A stretch of 34,969 nt of DNA from Phycisphaerales bacterium UBA1161 (GTDB lineage: Bacteria > Planctomycetota > Phycisphaerae > Tepidisphaerales > Tepidisphaeraceae), in NCBI GenBank assembly GCA_002311745.1, contig DBZL01000015.1, forward strand, positions 1-34,969, given 5' to 3'. Below are positions 24,735 to 32,549 of the stretch, piece after piece (within the stretch, counting starts at the first letter, position 1; the number at the start of each line of letters is the position of its first letter). The translations under genes and the position numbers were made by a program. The notes under the pieces are model-generated. The model was not told the origin of the DNA. It was given only the letters and a program-made list of their open reading frames with translations, and did not search any database.

Positions 24735-25527
24735 AGTGGTCACTCGTTTGCTTGAACGGTTCGAGATAGCCGTTGAACGACCGCAGCCGGCGCTTCACGT
24801 CGCGCGCCGACAGCCCCAGCGACTCCAGCCGTCGCGACAGCGGCGGCATGTTGGGTTGTTCCATCGGCCCAAAGCAGCCGTAGCAGGCCCGATGGCACCC
24901 CGGACACAGCGCCCCGCAGCCCGCCTGCGTGATCGGTCCCAGGCACGGCTGTCCGCCCGCGACCATCACGCACGGGTAGCCCAGTCGTTTGCACTGTATG
25001 CACAGCGAGTAGGTGGGGATGTTGGGTTTGCGCCCGGCCAGCATCGCCGAAATCAATTCCAGCAAATGGATCGGGTTGACCGGGCAGCCGCGCAGCTCGA
25101 AGTCCACGAAGACGTGCGAGGCGATCGGCGTGGCCGTCTCCAGCGATTTGATGTATTGCGGCGAAGGATAAACCGCCCCCATGTACTCGGTCAGGTTCGC
25201 CCAGTTGCGCAGGGCCTGGATTCCCCCCGAAGTCGCGCACGCCCCGATGGCCACGAGAAACTTGCAGTCCCGCCGCGCCTGCCGGATGCGATGCTCCTCT
25301 TCCGGCGTGGAGATCGAGCCTTCCACCAGCCCCACGTCGTACGGTGGCGGCAGCACGCGCCGCCGAGCCTCCAGGAAATACGCGATCTCCACCGCCGACA
25401 CCAGCGACAACAACTGCTCCTCCAGGTTCAGCAGCGACAACTGGCACCCGTCGCAGGAGGAGAACTTGTACACCGCCAGCCGGGGCTTGGTGTCCGGCGG
25501 CGGTGGTGTGATCGAGGGAGCTGCCAT
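24703..25527 (-). CDS. hydD: Group 3b [NiFe]-hydrogenase small (delta) subunit
   Basis: The 274-residue subunit carries the iron-sulfur relay next to the active site. The proximal cluster motif is SSCDGCQ (C25, C28), with GACATSGG and RGCPVNP supplying the remaining usual ligands. A later Cys-rich stretch (YPCVMVAGGQPCLGPIT, CGALCPGCHRACYGCFGP) provides ligands for the medial and distal clusters. There is no Tat signal, so the enzyme is cytoplasmic, in keeping with group 3. The ATG follows aggaggtctgac and lies one base after the gamma-subunit stop. Another in-frame ATG 21 bases upstream lies inside the gamma gene and is less likely. Confidence 0.92.
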   Translation of the reverse strand: MAAPSITPPPPDTKPRLAVYKFSSCDGCQLSLLNLEEQLLSLVSAVEIAYFLEARRRVLPPPYDVGLVEGSISTPEEEHRIRQARRDCKFLVAIGACATSGGIQALRNWANLTEYMGAVYPSPQYIKSLETATPIASHVFVDFELRGCPVNPIHLLELISAMLAGRKPNIPTYSLCIQCKRLGYPCVMVAGGQPCLGPITQAGCGALCPGCHRACYGCFGPMEQPNMPPLSRRLESLGLSARDVKRRLRSFNGYLEPFKQTSDHYEQLEQHRQW

Positions 25528-25528
25528 G

Positions 25529-26410
25529 TCAGACCTCCTCCTTGGCAAAAATGTTGGCGATGTCCGCGTAACAAAACACCGGTCCGTCCCGGCAGACGAA
25601 CTTCGAGCCGTACTGGCAGTGTCCGCACAGCCCGAATCCGCAGTTCATATTCCGCTCCAGGCTCACGTACACCTGCTCCGCCGGCACGTGCAGTTGCAAA
25701 AAATTCCACGACGCCACGCGGTTGAGAATCCGCGGTCCGCACACCAGCACGATGGTCCGCTCCCCCGTCACCTTCACCCGCCGCAGCAATTGCGTGACCA
25801 CGCCCACCGGACCGGCCCATCCCGCGGTGGCGTTGTCCACCGTCACCAGCACGTCCAGCTCCCCGCCCTTTTCCCACCCCTGCAATTCCTCCGCGAACAA
25901 GCGGTCCTCCGGGAACCGGCATCCGTAGAACAGCACCACCCGGCCGCAACGTTTGCGGTGTTGCAGCAGCCAGTAAATCACCGGCCGCAGCGGCGCCAGT
26001 CCGATCCCTCCGCCCATGATCACCACGTCGTGCCCGTCCAGCCGCTGCATGGGCCAGCCGGTGCCGAACGGACCGCGCAGACCCACCACGTCACCCACCT
26101 TCATCCGCCCCATGGCCCGCGTCACCGTCCCCACCAATCGGATGGTGTGTCCCATCTGCTGCGGCCGGTGAGGATCCGACGAAATCGAAATCGCCGCCTC
26201 TCCGATCTTCGGCACGTACACCATGTTGAACTGCCCAGGCTCAAACCGATACTCCGCGCGCAGACGCTCATCGGTGAACTCCATCGTGAACGTCTTGGTG
26301 TTGAAGTTCTCGTCCTTGAGGGCCACGATGCGCGCCGGCGCCGGCACCCACAGGTCCCGTCCGTTCCCGGCCGTCGTCCGCCGCTGCGACTGTGTTGCTG
26401 CCCCGCTCAT
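25529..26410 (-). CDS. hydG: Group 3b hydrogenase gamma subunit (FAD/NAD(P)-binding, 2Fe-2S)
   Basis: The 293-residue diaphorase subunit exchanges electrons with NAD(P)H. It has a ferredoxin-reductase FAD domain (EPGQFNMVYVP, AISISSDP), then a nucleotide-binding domain (VVIMGGGIGLAPLRPVIYWL, LFYGCRFPEDRLF, VLVCGPR). The C-terminal 2Fe-2S site is C257-x4-C262-x2-C265-x7-C273, as in the electron-transfer subunit of dihydroorotate dehydrogenase (PyrK) and in sulfhydrogenase gamma chains. The ATG overlaps the beta-subunit stop as ATGA and has a ggagaag site, so the two are translationally coupled. Here the symbol means the hydrogenase gamma chain, not the radical-SAM HydG. Confidence 0.9.
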   Translation of the reverse strand: MSGAATQSQRRTTAGNGRDLWVPAPARIVALKDENFNTKTFTMEFTDERLRAEYRFEPGQFNMVYVPKIGEAAISISSDPHRPQQMGHTIRLVGTVTRAMGRMKVGDVVGLRGPFGTGWPMQRLDGHDVVIMGGGIGLAPLRPVIYWLLQHRKRCGRVVLFYGCRFPEDRLFAEELQGWEKGGELDVLVTVDNATAGWAGPVGVVTQLLRRVKVTGERTIVLVCGPRILNRVASWNFLQLHVPAEQVYVSLERNMNCGFGLCGHCQYGSKFVCRDGPVFCYADIANIFAKEEV

Positions 26411-27585
26411 GCTTGCTTCTCCCGCGTTGAGTTCCCACCGTCCTCCGGCGGCTGTGACTGGCGAATCTGCTGCGCCTCCACCGTCAGGTCGATCCCCACC
26501 GGGCACCACGTGATGCACCGCCCGCATCCCACGCACCCGCTGCATCCAAACTGGTCGAACCACGTGCACAACTTGTGACGCAGCCAATGCCGATATCGCC
26601 CGCGAATCGTGTTGCGTACCGGCCCCGCCGTCGTGTAACTGAACTGATGCGTGAAACACGACTCCCAATACCGCGTCCGCGTCACCGGCCCCTGGTCCAA
26701 CGTCGAGGAATCCGACACTGTCGAACAGAAGCACGTCGGGCACACCATCGTGCAGTTCCCGCACGACAGGCACCGCTGGGCCACCTCATCCCATCGTGGG
26801 TGATCCACCGCGCGATCCAGCACCTCCTTCAGCCCCGACCTGTCCAGATGCCGGCCCATGTGCTCGCGCGCCCGCGCCAGCTTCAGCTCCGCCAACTCCT
26901 GCTCCGCCGCCGACGCCTTGCGCCCGGGCAGACCTTCCAGCAGCTTGCCCCCCTTCTCCGACCCCACGGTCACGACGAACCCGCCCCGCTGTTCCGTGAG
27001 CGCCAGATCGAATCCCTCGCTCGCCTCCGGCCCCGTCCCCATCGATGCGCAGAAGCAGGTCCCCGACGGCCGCGTGCAGTTCACCGCGATCACCATCGCC
27101 TGCCGCCGCGCCTCCGTATAGAACGCTCCCGCCAGACACCCCGCGGTGCGCCCCTCTTCCTCCGAAAAGACGCGGTCCTGCACGCGCATCGCCGCCAGAT
27201 CGCACGGACGCACGCCCAAAAACGCCAGCTTGGGCGCCGGCGGCGGACCCCCCTCCTGCACAAATCCACCCTTTTCCGCCCGGAATTCGTACAGCCGCTG
27301 CGTCGGCGGAAATAAAAATCGCTTCGGCCCATTCGCCCCGACCACATATTGGAATTGCAGTTCCGGCTCCTCCGTCGCCGACAGCCGATACGATCCTCCA
27401 TCCTGATAGTCGATGAGCCCGCGCGCGATTTGCTGCCCCGTCGTGATCGGCGCATAGGTAATGACTCCCGCCTCGACGGTGGGGGCGATCACGGTATACC
27501 CCTGGCTGCGCAGCAGCGCAACCAGTTCATTAAGCGCAGTTTGCGGCAGAAATGACGGCGCAGACCGCGACGCAGATGTCGGCAC
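26407..27585 (-). CDS. hydB: Group 3b hydrogenase beta subunit (two 4Fe-4S clusters)
   Basis: The 392-residue electron-transfer subunit is related to the A chain of anaerobic sulfite reductase. I choose GTG 27585 because a strong caaggaggtcgtc site precedes it; the frame is open to a TTG at 27627 without such a site. The N-terminal two thirds (GVRPCDLAAMRVQDRVF, NCTRPSGTCFCASMG) are family-typical. The C-terminal part has two ferredoxin-like motifs: CLSCGNCTMVCPTCFC and CSGCVGCGRCITWCPVGID. This is the first gene of the operon, so its promoter should lie within 27586-28087, but I could not identify it with confidence among the repeats there. Confidence 0.9.
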   Translation of the reverse strand: MPTSASRSAPSFLPQTALNELVALLRSQGYTVIAPTVEAGVITYAPITTGQQIARGLIDYQDGGSYRLSATEEPELQFQYVVGANGPKRFLFPPTQRLYEFRAEKGGFVQEGGPPPAPKLAFLGVRPCDLAAMRVQDRVFSEEEGRTAGCLAGAFYTEARRQAMVIAVNCTRPSGTCFCASMGTGPEASEGFDLALTEQRGGFVVTVGSEKGGKLLEGLPGRKASAAEQELAELKLARAREHMGRHLDRSGLKEVLDRAVDHPRWDEVAQRCLSCGNCTMVCPTCFCSTVSDSSTLDQGPVTRTRYWESCFTHQFSYTTAGPVRNTIRGRYRHWLRHKLCTWFDQFGCSGCVGCGRCITWCPVGIDLTVEAQQIRQSQPPEDGGNSTREKQA

Positions 27586-27728
27586 GACGACCTCCTTGCG
27601 CGCAAGGTGCAACGCTTTAGGCGACAAAGTTAGGGTTCGACCAGAGCCGGTTAAATCGGTGGATCATCCGATTCCCCCGTAGGGCGAAACCCCGTAGCAA
27701 CGCCCCTCGCGCGCCTTATTCTTGATAG

Positions 27729-27748
27729 CCGCGGGCGGCAGCCCGCGG
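27729..27748. repeat. GC-rich palindrome
   Basis: CCGCGGGC (27729-27736) and GCCCGCGG (27741-27748) form a perfect 8-bp stem with a 4-base loop (ggca), followed by actcctcgcgga. It has the look of a REP-type element. It lies in the divergent gap between the hydrogenase operon and the restriction-modification gene. Confidence 0.55.
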
Positions 27749-27809
27749 ACTCCTCGCGGAGAACAGAAACCGCCGGTCCACCCGCTTGCTTCTCTTCCTG
27801 TCTCCTTCT

Positions 27810-27853
27810 CTCTCCCCTCGCCTGTTACTGCGGGAGAGGGCCAAGGGTGAGGG
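27810..27853. repeat. REP-like inverted repeat (ctctccc ... gggagag)
   Basis: CTCTCCC (27810-27816) pairs with GGGAGAG (27832-27838), followed by ggccaagggtgaggg. This ctctcccc...gggagagggcc..gggtgaggg arrangement is, from general knowledge, a widespread intergenic repeat type. It is unlikely to encode protein. Confidence 0.6.
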
Positions 27854-27868
27854 TCCGCTTGCTCTACT

Positions 27869-28016
27869 GATCTACTGTTCTCCAGCTCCACTTTCTAGCG
27901 CAGCTCGCCAAGGGTGAGGGCTCGCGCAGCGCGACTCTCCTTTCTCGCGGAGCGTGCCAAGGGTGAGGGCTCGCGCAGCGCGGCTCTCCTTTCTACTCTC
28001 TACTTTCTCCTTTCTC
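27869..28016. repeat. Direct repeats and tctact-type simple repeats
   Basis: Two copies of gccaagggtgagggctcgcg followed by cagcgcg(a/g)ctctcctttct begin at 27907 and 27956, a 49-base period. A shorter start of the same unit is at 27840. Around and between them are tctact/ctttct runs (27869-27899, 27991-28016) like those at 5966 and 32457. The region contains no gene. Confidence 0.65.
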
Positions 28017-28087
28017 GCGTAGCGTCTTTCCCCGCCCCCGCAATCCGTTATCCTATGCCCGAGCCTGCCGGGCGCTTGGCGGCGTGA

Positions 28088-31000
28088 ATGGGCCAGCCAC
28101 CGGCGCGCAACGGCAAAGGGCAATTCATGGCAATGCGGCCCGCCTCTCACACACCCTTGTTGTTCCTCGACGCCATCAAGCGGCGTCATCCCAACCTTTT
28201 CCTCCCCAGACTCCTGGCGGAAGAAGCGGAAAAACCGATGCTGCGCGGCGCCGATCAGGAACGTGCACATCAAAAGCTTTTGGATTGGGCGGACTTTCTG
28301 GAAAGGGGCGCCCACGATCAAAAGGAAACCGCTATTGACGCCGAATTTCTGGAAAGGGTTTTCGGCGAGGCCCTTGGCTACCGTTCATTCTATCAATGCC
28401 CAACAGATTACTACCGCCAAAGAAATTACCCCGTGCCGGGGAGACAGACCGCCGACGGTGCGCTCGGCTGGTTTCCAAGCACGCCCGACACGCCACCGGT
28501 GGCGATAATCGAGTTAAAGGACGCCAACACTGATCTGGACCACGATAAATTCAACGGCCGTACTCCGGTGCAACAGTGTTGGGATTACCTCAACCAGTTG
28601 CCGCAGACGAAATGGGGCATCGTCAGCAACTACCTCACCATTCGTCTGTATCACCGTGATGTTCCGGCTCGCGCATACGAAGAATTCACCGTCAGCGACT
28701 TCCGCGACCCTGCTCGTTTCCGGCAATTCTATTACCTATTTGAGCGTCATGGATTGCTTGGCAACAAACTGCAGGCCCCGCGCGCCGATTCGCTATTGCA
28801 GCGCAGCCAGGGCCGTCAGCGCGAGGTGGGTGACCAGCTATACGACTATTACAGTGAGCAGCGCCGCGCCTTGATTGAGCTGCTGATGGACCGCTTGAAG
28901 ATGCCGCAAGACCAGGCGATCTCGGCGGCACAACGCCTCCTCGACCGCGTGATTTTCATGGCGTTTTGCGAGGACCGCGGCCTGCTTCCCGAGAAATTGA
29001 TCGAGCGCACGTGGAAGAGCGTGCCGCCCCTGGCTCGCGCCACGAATCCGCGATGGCGCAATTTCCTTGACGCCTTCCACGCCATTGACAAGGGACATCC
29101 CGACCTCGACCTGCCGACGGGTTACAACGGCGGCCTGTTCCGCCACGATCCGGCCGTGGACGAGTTGGACCTTGAGGACCGTTGGGCGGACGTGTTCAAG
29201 AACATCGGCAGCTACGACTTCCGCGACGAGGTCAATGTTGACGTGCTTGGACATCTCTTTGAGCGCAGCGTCACCGAACTGGAGAAGCTGCGCGTCGTCG
29301 GCCTTTTTGGAAAACAAACCGCCGACGATGGTCAACCTTTCATGCCCAAGAGCGCCGAGCGCAAGCGCTTTGGCATCTACTACACGCCGCCGGCGTTCAC
29401 GCGGCTGATCGTCGAGAACACCCTGGGCGCGCTGATCCAGCAGCGAGTGGACCCCTTGCCCGATCTTGCCCAGCGCGTGGCTGAACTTCGCAAAATCAAG
29501 GTCTGCGACCCGGCGTGCGGCAGCGGCGCGTTCCTGATCGCCGCGTACGAGAGGCTTGAGGAAACCTACGAGGACATCGTTCGCGCCATGCGCAAAGCGG
29601 GCTTAGCGGAGGAAGCCGATTCACTGCAACGGCAATACCCCGACTACGTCCTCAGAGACAACATCCATGGTGTTGACCTATCCGCCGAGTCTGTGGAAAT
29701 CACACAACTGGCCCTCTGGATCCGCTCGGCCCGCAAGGGCCGCACGCTGGCCGACCTGTCGAAGAACATCGTCAACGGCAACAGCCTGATCCGCGATCCG
29801 AGCGTTCATCCGAAGGCGTTTACCTGGCAACACGCGTTTCCCGAGGTGTTCGACCGCCCCGCAAAGGGCTTTGACGTGGTGATCGGGAACCCGCCGTGGG
29901 AGCGAATGAAGTTGCAGGAACGCGAATTCTTTTCGTTCGGTGCCCCCGAGATCGCAACCGCCGTCAATGCAGCCGATCGACGGAAACTCATCGCCGCCGT
30001 CGAACGAAACCGGCCGGAGCTGTGGCGGCGCTACAAGCTCGCACAATCCACCGCTGAAAACACGCTCGCTTACGTGCGCAGCGAGGCCGCAGGTTTTCCA
30101 CTTACCGGCAAGGGCGACGTCAATACTTATATGCTTTTTGCGGAGCTGGCGCGCAAGATCGTGGCGCCAACGGGCCGGGCGGGGTTGCTTGTGCCAAGTG
30201 GAATCGCAACCGACGACACAACAAAACATTTCTTTAACGATTTGATGGAGAAGAACTCTCTAATCGGCCTATACGACTTTGAGAACAAGGATGGCATATT
30301 CGCCGACCTGCACCGGTCGTTCAAGTTTTGTATCCTCCTGATGGGTGGATTGAACGTGCAGACCCCGTCAGCCGAGTTTGTCTTTTTCGCACACAGGATC
30401 GAAGACTTAAAAAAGTCCGAACGACAAATTGAATTGACGGACAAAGACCTGAAATTGCTCAACCCGAACACGAGAACCTGCCCGATCTTCCGCAGCAAGC
30501 GCGACGCCGAGTTGACCAAACAGGTTTACCGAAATGTGCCGATCCTCGTCGACCAACACCGCCGCGCCGGGGGGAACCCTTGGGGTGTGAAGTTCGTCCG
30601 CATGTTCGACCAAACTAACGACGCGGAGCTTTTCAAGACCGGCAAGGAGTTGAAAGACGATGGGTTCAATCTGGACGGCAACCGCTGGATTAAGCGTAAA
30701 CGGGTTTATTTCCCGCTGTACGAGGCGAAGATGATCCAAGCGTTTGACCACCGCGCCGCGGGCGTAGTCGTCGAGGCCGGGAACTGGATGCGGCAAGGCC
30801 AGACTGAGGAAACGTCGCCTGTGGAACACCAGAACCCGGAGTTTGTCGTGTTGCCCCGGTTCTGGATTGCTGAGGAGCACGTTGAGAAATTCATCGGGCA
30901 GCGCTCGGCTTTGCTTGCGTACAAAGACGTAACCAGCGCCACCAACCAGCGCACGATGATTGCCGCAATGGTCCCACGGGTTGGGCTGATGAATTCGGCC

Positions 31001-31498
31001 CCGTTCATTCAGACTACCGACAACATCACCTCTAAGCGCCAGTGTTGTCTTCTCGCCAATCTCAATTCTCTTGCCTATGACTTCATCGCGCGCCAGAAGG
31101 TGGGGGGACTGCACCTCAATTTCTTCATCGTGGAACAGTTACCGACGTTGGCCCCGGAGCGTTACGACGACAAGTGCCCGTGGGATCGCAAAACAACGGT
31201 GGAAGAATGGGTGGCTCAGCGCGTGCTGAAACTGACCTGCACATCGGAGGACATGATTCCACTGGCCGAGAACACTGGGTTTAAGCCGAAGGTCAACCGG
31301 TGGAAGGAAGATGAGCGAGACAATCTGCGCGCAGAACTCGACGCCGCTTATTTCATCCTTTACGGGATTGACCGCGCGGACGTTGAGTACATTCTCGGCA
31401 CGTTCCAAGGCGTTGCCAATGAGGATGAAGCGCACGGCGGCGTAGGCGTAACACGCCGATTGATCCTAGACGCGTTCGACAGATTCAGCGCCCGTTGA
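28088..31498 (+). CDS. Type IIG-like restriction-modification protein (Eco57I-type N6-adenine methylase)
   Basis: The 1136-residue protein probably combines DNA cleavage, methylation and target recognition in one chain. The N-terminal ~250 residues contain VAIIELKDANTDLDHD near residue 142, which could be the E-x-K of a PD-(D/E)xK nuclease. The methylase core has the SAM motif KVCDPACGSGAF near 473, HGVDLSAESVEITQLALWI after it, and the N6-adenine motif NPPWE at 601. The C-terminal third, with LLANLNSLAYDFIARQKVGG and FFIVEQLPTL, is typical of target-recognition regions. A BREX PglX or DISARM methylase is related in fold, but no other BREX or DISARM gene is present. ATG 28088 is preceded only by a weak site; ATGs at 28127 and 28133 are alternatives. 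Confidence 0.8.
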   Translation: MGQPPARNGKGQFMAMRPASHTPLLFLDAIKRRHPNLFLPRLLAEEAEKPMLRGADQERAHQKLLDWADFLERGAHDQKETAIDAEFLERVFGEALGYRSFYQCPTDYYRQRNYPVPGRQTADGALGWFPSTPDTPPVAIIELKDANTDLDHDKFNGRTPVQQCWDYLNQLPQTKWGIVSNYLTIRLYHRDVPARAYEEFTVSDFRDPARFRQFYYLFERHGLLGNKLQAPRADSLLQRSQGRQREVGDQLYDYYSEQRRALIELLMDRLKMPQDQAISAAQRLLDRVIFMAFCEDRGLLPEKLIERTWKSVPPLARATNPRWRNFLDAFHAIDKGHPDLDLPTGYNGGLFRHDPAVDELDLEDRWADVFKNIGSYDFRDEVNVDVLGHLFERSVTELEKLRVVGLFGKQTADDGQPFMPKSAERKRFGIYYTPPAFTRLIVENTLGALIQQRVDPLPDLAQRVAELRKIKVCDPACGSGAFLIAAYERLEETYEDIVRAMRKAGLAEEADSLQRQYPDYVLRDNIHGVDLSAESVEITQLALWIRSARKGRTLADLSKNIVNGNSLIRDPSVHPKAFTWQHAFPEVFDRPAKGFDVVIGNPPWERMKLQEREFFSFGAPEIATAVNAADRRKLIAAVERNRPELWRRYKLAQSTAENTLAYVRSEAAGFPLTGKGDVNTYMLFAELARKIVAPTGRAGLLVPSGIATDDTTKHFFNDLMEKNSLIGLYDFENKDGIFADLHRSFKFCILLMGGLNVQTPSAEFVFFAHRIEDLKKSERQIELTDKDLKLLNPNTRTCPIFRSKRDAELTKQVYRNVPILVDQHRRAGGNPWGVKFVRMFDQTNDAELFKTGKELKDDGFNLDGNRWIKRKRVYFPLYEAKMIQAFDHRAAGVVVEAGNWMRQGQTEETSPVEHQNPEFVVLPRFWIAEEHVEKFIGQRSALLAYKDVTSATNQRTMIAAMVPRVGLMNSAPFIQTTDNITSKRQCCLLANLNSLAYDFIARQKVGGLHLNFFIVEQLPTLAPERYDDKCPWDRKTTVEEWVAQRVLKLTCTSEDMIPLAENTGFKPKVNRWKEDERDNLRAELDAAYFILYGIDRADVEYILGTFQGVANEDEAHGGVGVTRRLILDAFDRFSAR

Positions 31499-31573
31499 AG
31501 CCGGGCCGCAGCGGGCTTCGCGGGGAATTGGCACAGGATGAAAAGCGAACTTATGCCTTTGCATCGGCTCGGG

Positions 31574-31579
31574 TAGAAT
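31574..31579 (+). promoter_or_regulatory. Candidate -10 box (TAGAAT) for the DUF433 gene
   Basis: TAGAAT lies 29 bases upstream of ATG 31608 in the short gap after the restriction gene. It overlaps the earlier in-frame ATG at 31578, which is a reason to prefer the later start. No clear -35 box is seen. Confidence 0.3.
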
Positions 31580-31607
31580 GAACGGCATCAGTAAAGGCGG
31601 TGCCGGT

Positions 31608-31838
31608 ATGACTTGGGAAGATCGAATTGAGCTTAAGCCGCACGTGCTTTGCGGGAAACCTGTCGTCAAGGGAACGCGCATCAGCGTCGAGCTTGTGATC
31701 AAGCTGCTCGCCGATGGCTGGAGCGAAGCGGATGTCTTGAGCAGCTACCCGCATCTTACCGCGGAGGATGTCAAGGCCTGCCTCGCCTACGCCGCGCACG
31801 TGCTCGCCAATGAACGGGTCTTTCCCGTGGCTTCGTGA
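31608..31838 (+). CDS. DUF433 antitoxin-like small protein
   Basis: The 76-residue protein has the DUF433 pattern: HVLCGKPVVKGTRISVELVIKLLADGWSEADVLSSYPHLTAEDVKACLAYAA, a winged-helix-like DNA-binding fold found in VapB45-type antitoxins. I prefer ATG 31608 (MTWEDRIELKP), the usual family start; ATG 31578 would add ten residues. Such genes normally overlap a downstream PIN-like (DUF5615) toxin gene. Here the next bases are a simple-repeat block and no toxin is present, so it is an orphan, perhaps after loss of the toxin. Confidence 0.8.
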   Translation: MTWEDRIELKPHVLCGKPVVKGTRISVELVIKLLADGWSEADVLSSYPHLTAEDVKACLAYAAHVLANERVFPVAS

Positions 31839-31853
31839 GGCCTGACCGCGTGG

Positions 31854-32040
31854 TCCTAATCCTAACTCTTTATCCTGCTCTTAATCCTCTTCGTAATCGT
31901 AATCTTAATCTTGCTCCTTCTCCCCGATCCTTTAGGAGGCTCAGCGGTGTCCTGGCCGGGCAGAAGCGGAGGATTAAGATTAAGATCAAGAGTAAGATTA
32001 GGAACAGGATTAAGAGCAAGAGTAAGAGCAAGATTAGGAA
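31854..32040. repeat. Opposed arms of degenerate hexamer repeats
   Basis: The left arm (31854-31924) is a chain of hexamers such as TAATCC, TAATCT and TGCTCT. The right arm (31967-32040) is a chain of the complementary units (gattaa, gagtaa, gagcaa). The arms can pair imperfectly into a long cruciform or RNA stem. The ~42-base centre contains cctttaggagg and gtcctggccggg. Strand composition switches from pyrimidine-rich to purine-rich at the centre. No convincing coding potential is seen. Confidence 0.8.
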
Positions 32041-32049
32041 GTACCCCGG

Positions 32050-32412
32050 GGAATGAAACCGAATGATACGAGCCGCAGCCCCACACGACTTGGCGTGTCT
32101 GTCTTCGCGCCCTTCGCGGCTTCGCGGTTCAACCGCTTCCTGCTCCGCCGTCTTCTCCGTGTCTCCGTGCCTCCGTGGTTGCCTTTGGCTTTTCCTCAAA
32201 ATCGCCTGCAATACGCGAAGATCAGTGAAGATCGAACAAAGACGCTGCGAATTCCGAGGCTCAAATCGCCCCAGAACAAGCTGGAAATGTCGATTTCTGG
32301 GGGCGGCCGGATCGTAGATCCGCTTCCCTAAAGCGGTTGTCGATGGACTGCCAAAACGTGCAATTACAGTTCGAACCGCGCCCTGGGGGCTAAGGATTCT
32401 TTTTCATTTTTG
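32050..32412 (+). repeat. Long inverted repeat, copy A
   Basis: This aligns with the reverse complement of 34553-34938 at about 90% by eye over 32071-32412, plus a gaatgaaaccg block beyond a ~20-base indel. It contains cttcgcgcccttcgcggctt, tctccgtgtctccgtgcctc, and a hairpin CCGCTT-ccta-type loop-AAGCGG (32320-32336) whose stem is kept in copy B while the loop differs. No protein is predicted. Confidence 0.85.
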
Positions 32413-32456
32413 ACCAATTTCCAGTGCTATCTTTTTGTAGTTGCTTCACTTGCGAT

Positions 32457-32535
32457 CTACTGCTCTACTGTCTACTGTCTACTGTTCTACTGCTCTCGCG
32501 CAGCGCTGTCTCCGTGCCTCCGTGCCTCCGTGGTA
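32457..32535. repeat. Simple repeats (ctactgt)n and (tccgtgcc)n
   Basis: Units of ctactgt/ctctactg run over 32457-32496, then ctcgcgcagcgc, then tctccgtgcctccgtgcctc and cgtgg to 32535. They directly precede the DUF434 gene. The same words occur at 27869-28016 and in copies A and B of the long inverted repeat. Confidence 0.65.
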
Positions 32536-32549
32536 AAATTTCCTTCGCC

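Noticed and set aside
22255..24755. Long plus-strand frames opposite the hydrogenase genes
   Set aside because: They are antisense to genes with clear cofactor motifs and consistent overlaps, and show Arg/His/Gln-rich shadow composition.
27664..27891. Small minus-strand frame with HPWPSPAVTGEGREKE
   Set aside because: This peptide is the translation of a REP-like inverted repeat and is a well-known kind of spurious gene call.
31835..32056. Frame rich in KIKSKIRN downstream of the DUF433 gene as a toxin partner
   Set aside because: It is the hexamer repeat read as protein and has no similarity to PIN or DUF5615 toxins.
32053..32331. Similar small frames in both long inverted repeat copies (also 34634-34933)
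   Set aside because: They are translations of simple tctccgtg and cttcgcg repeats, without a credible start or composition.
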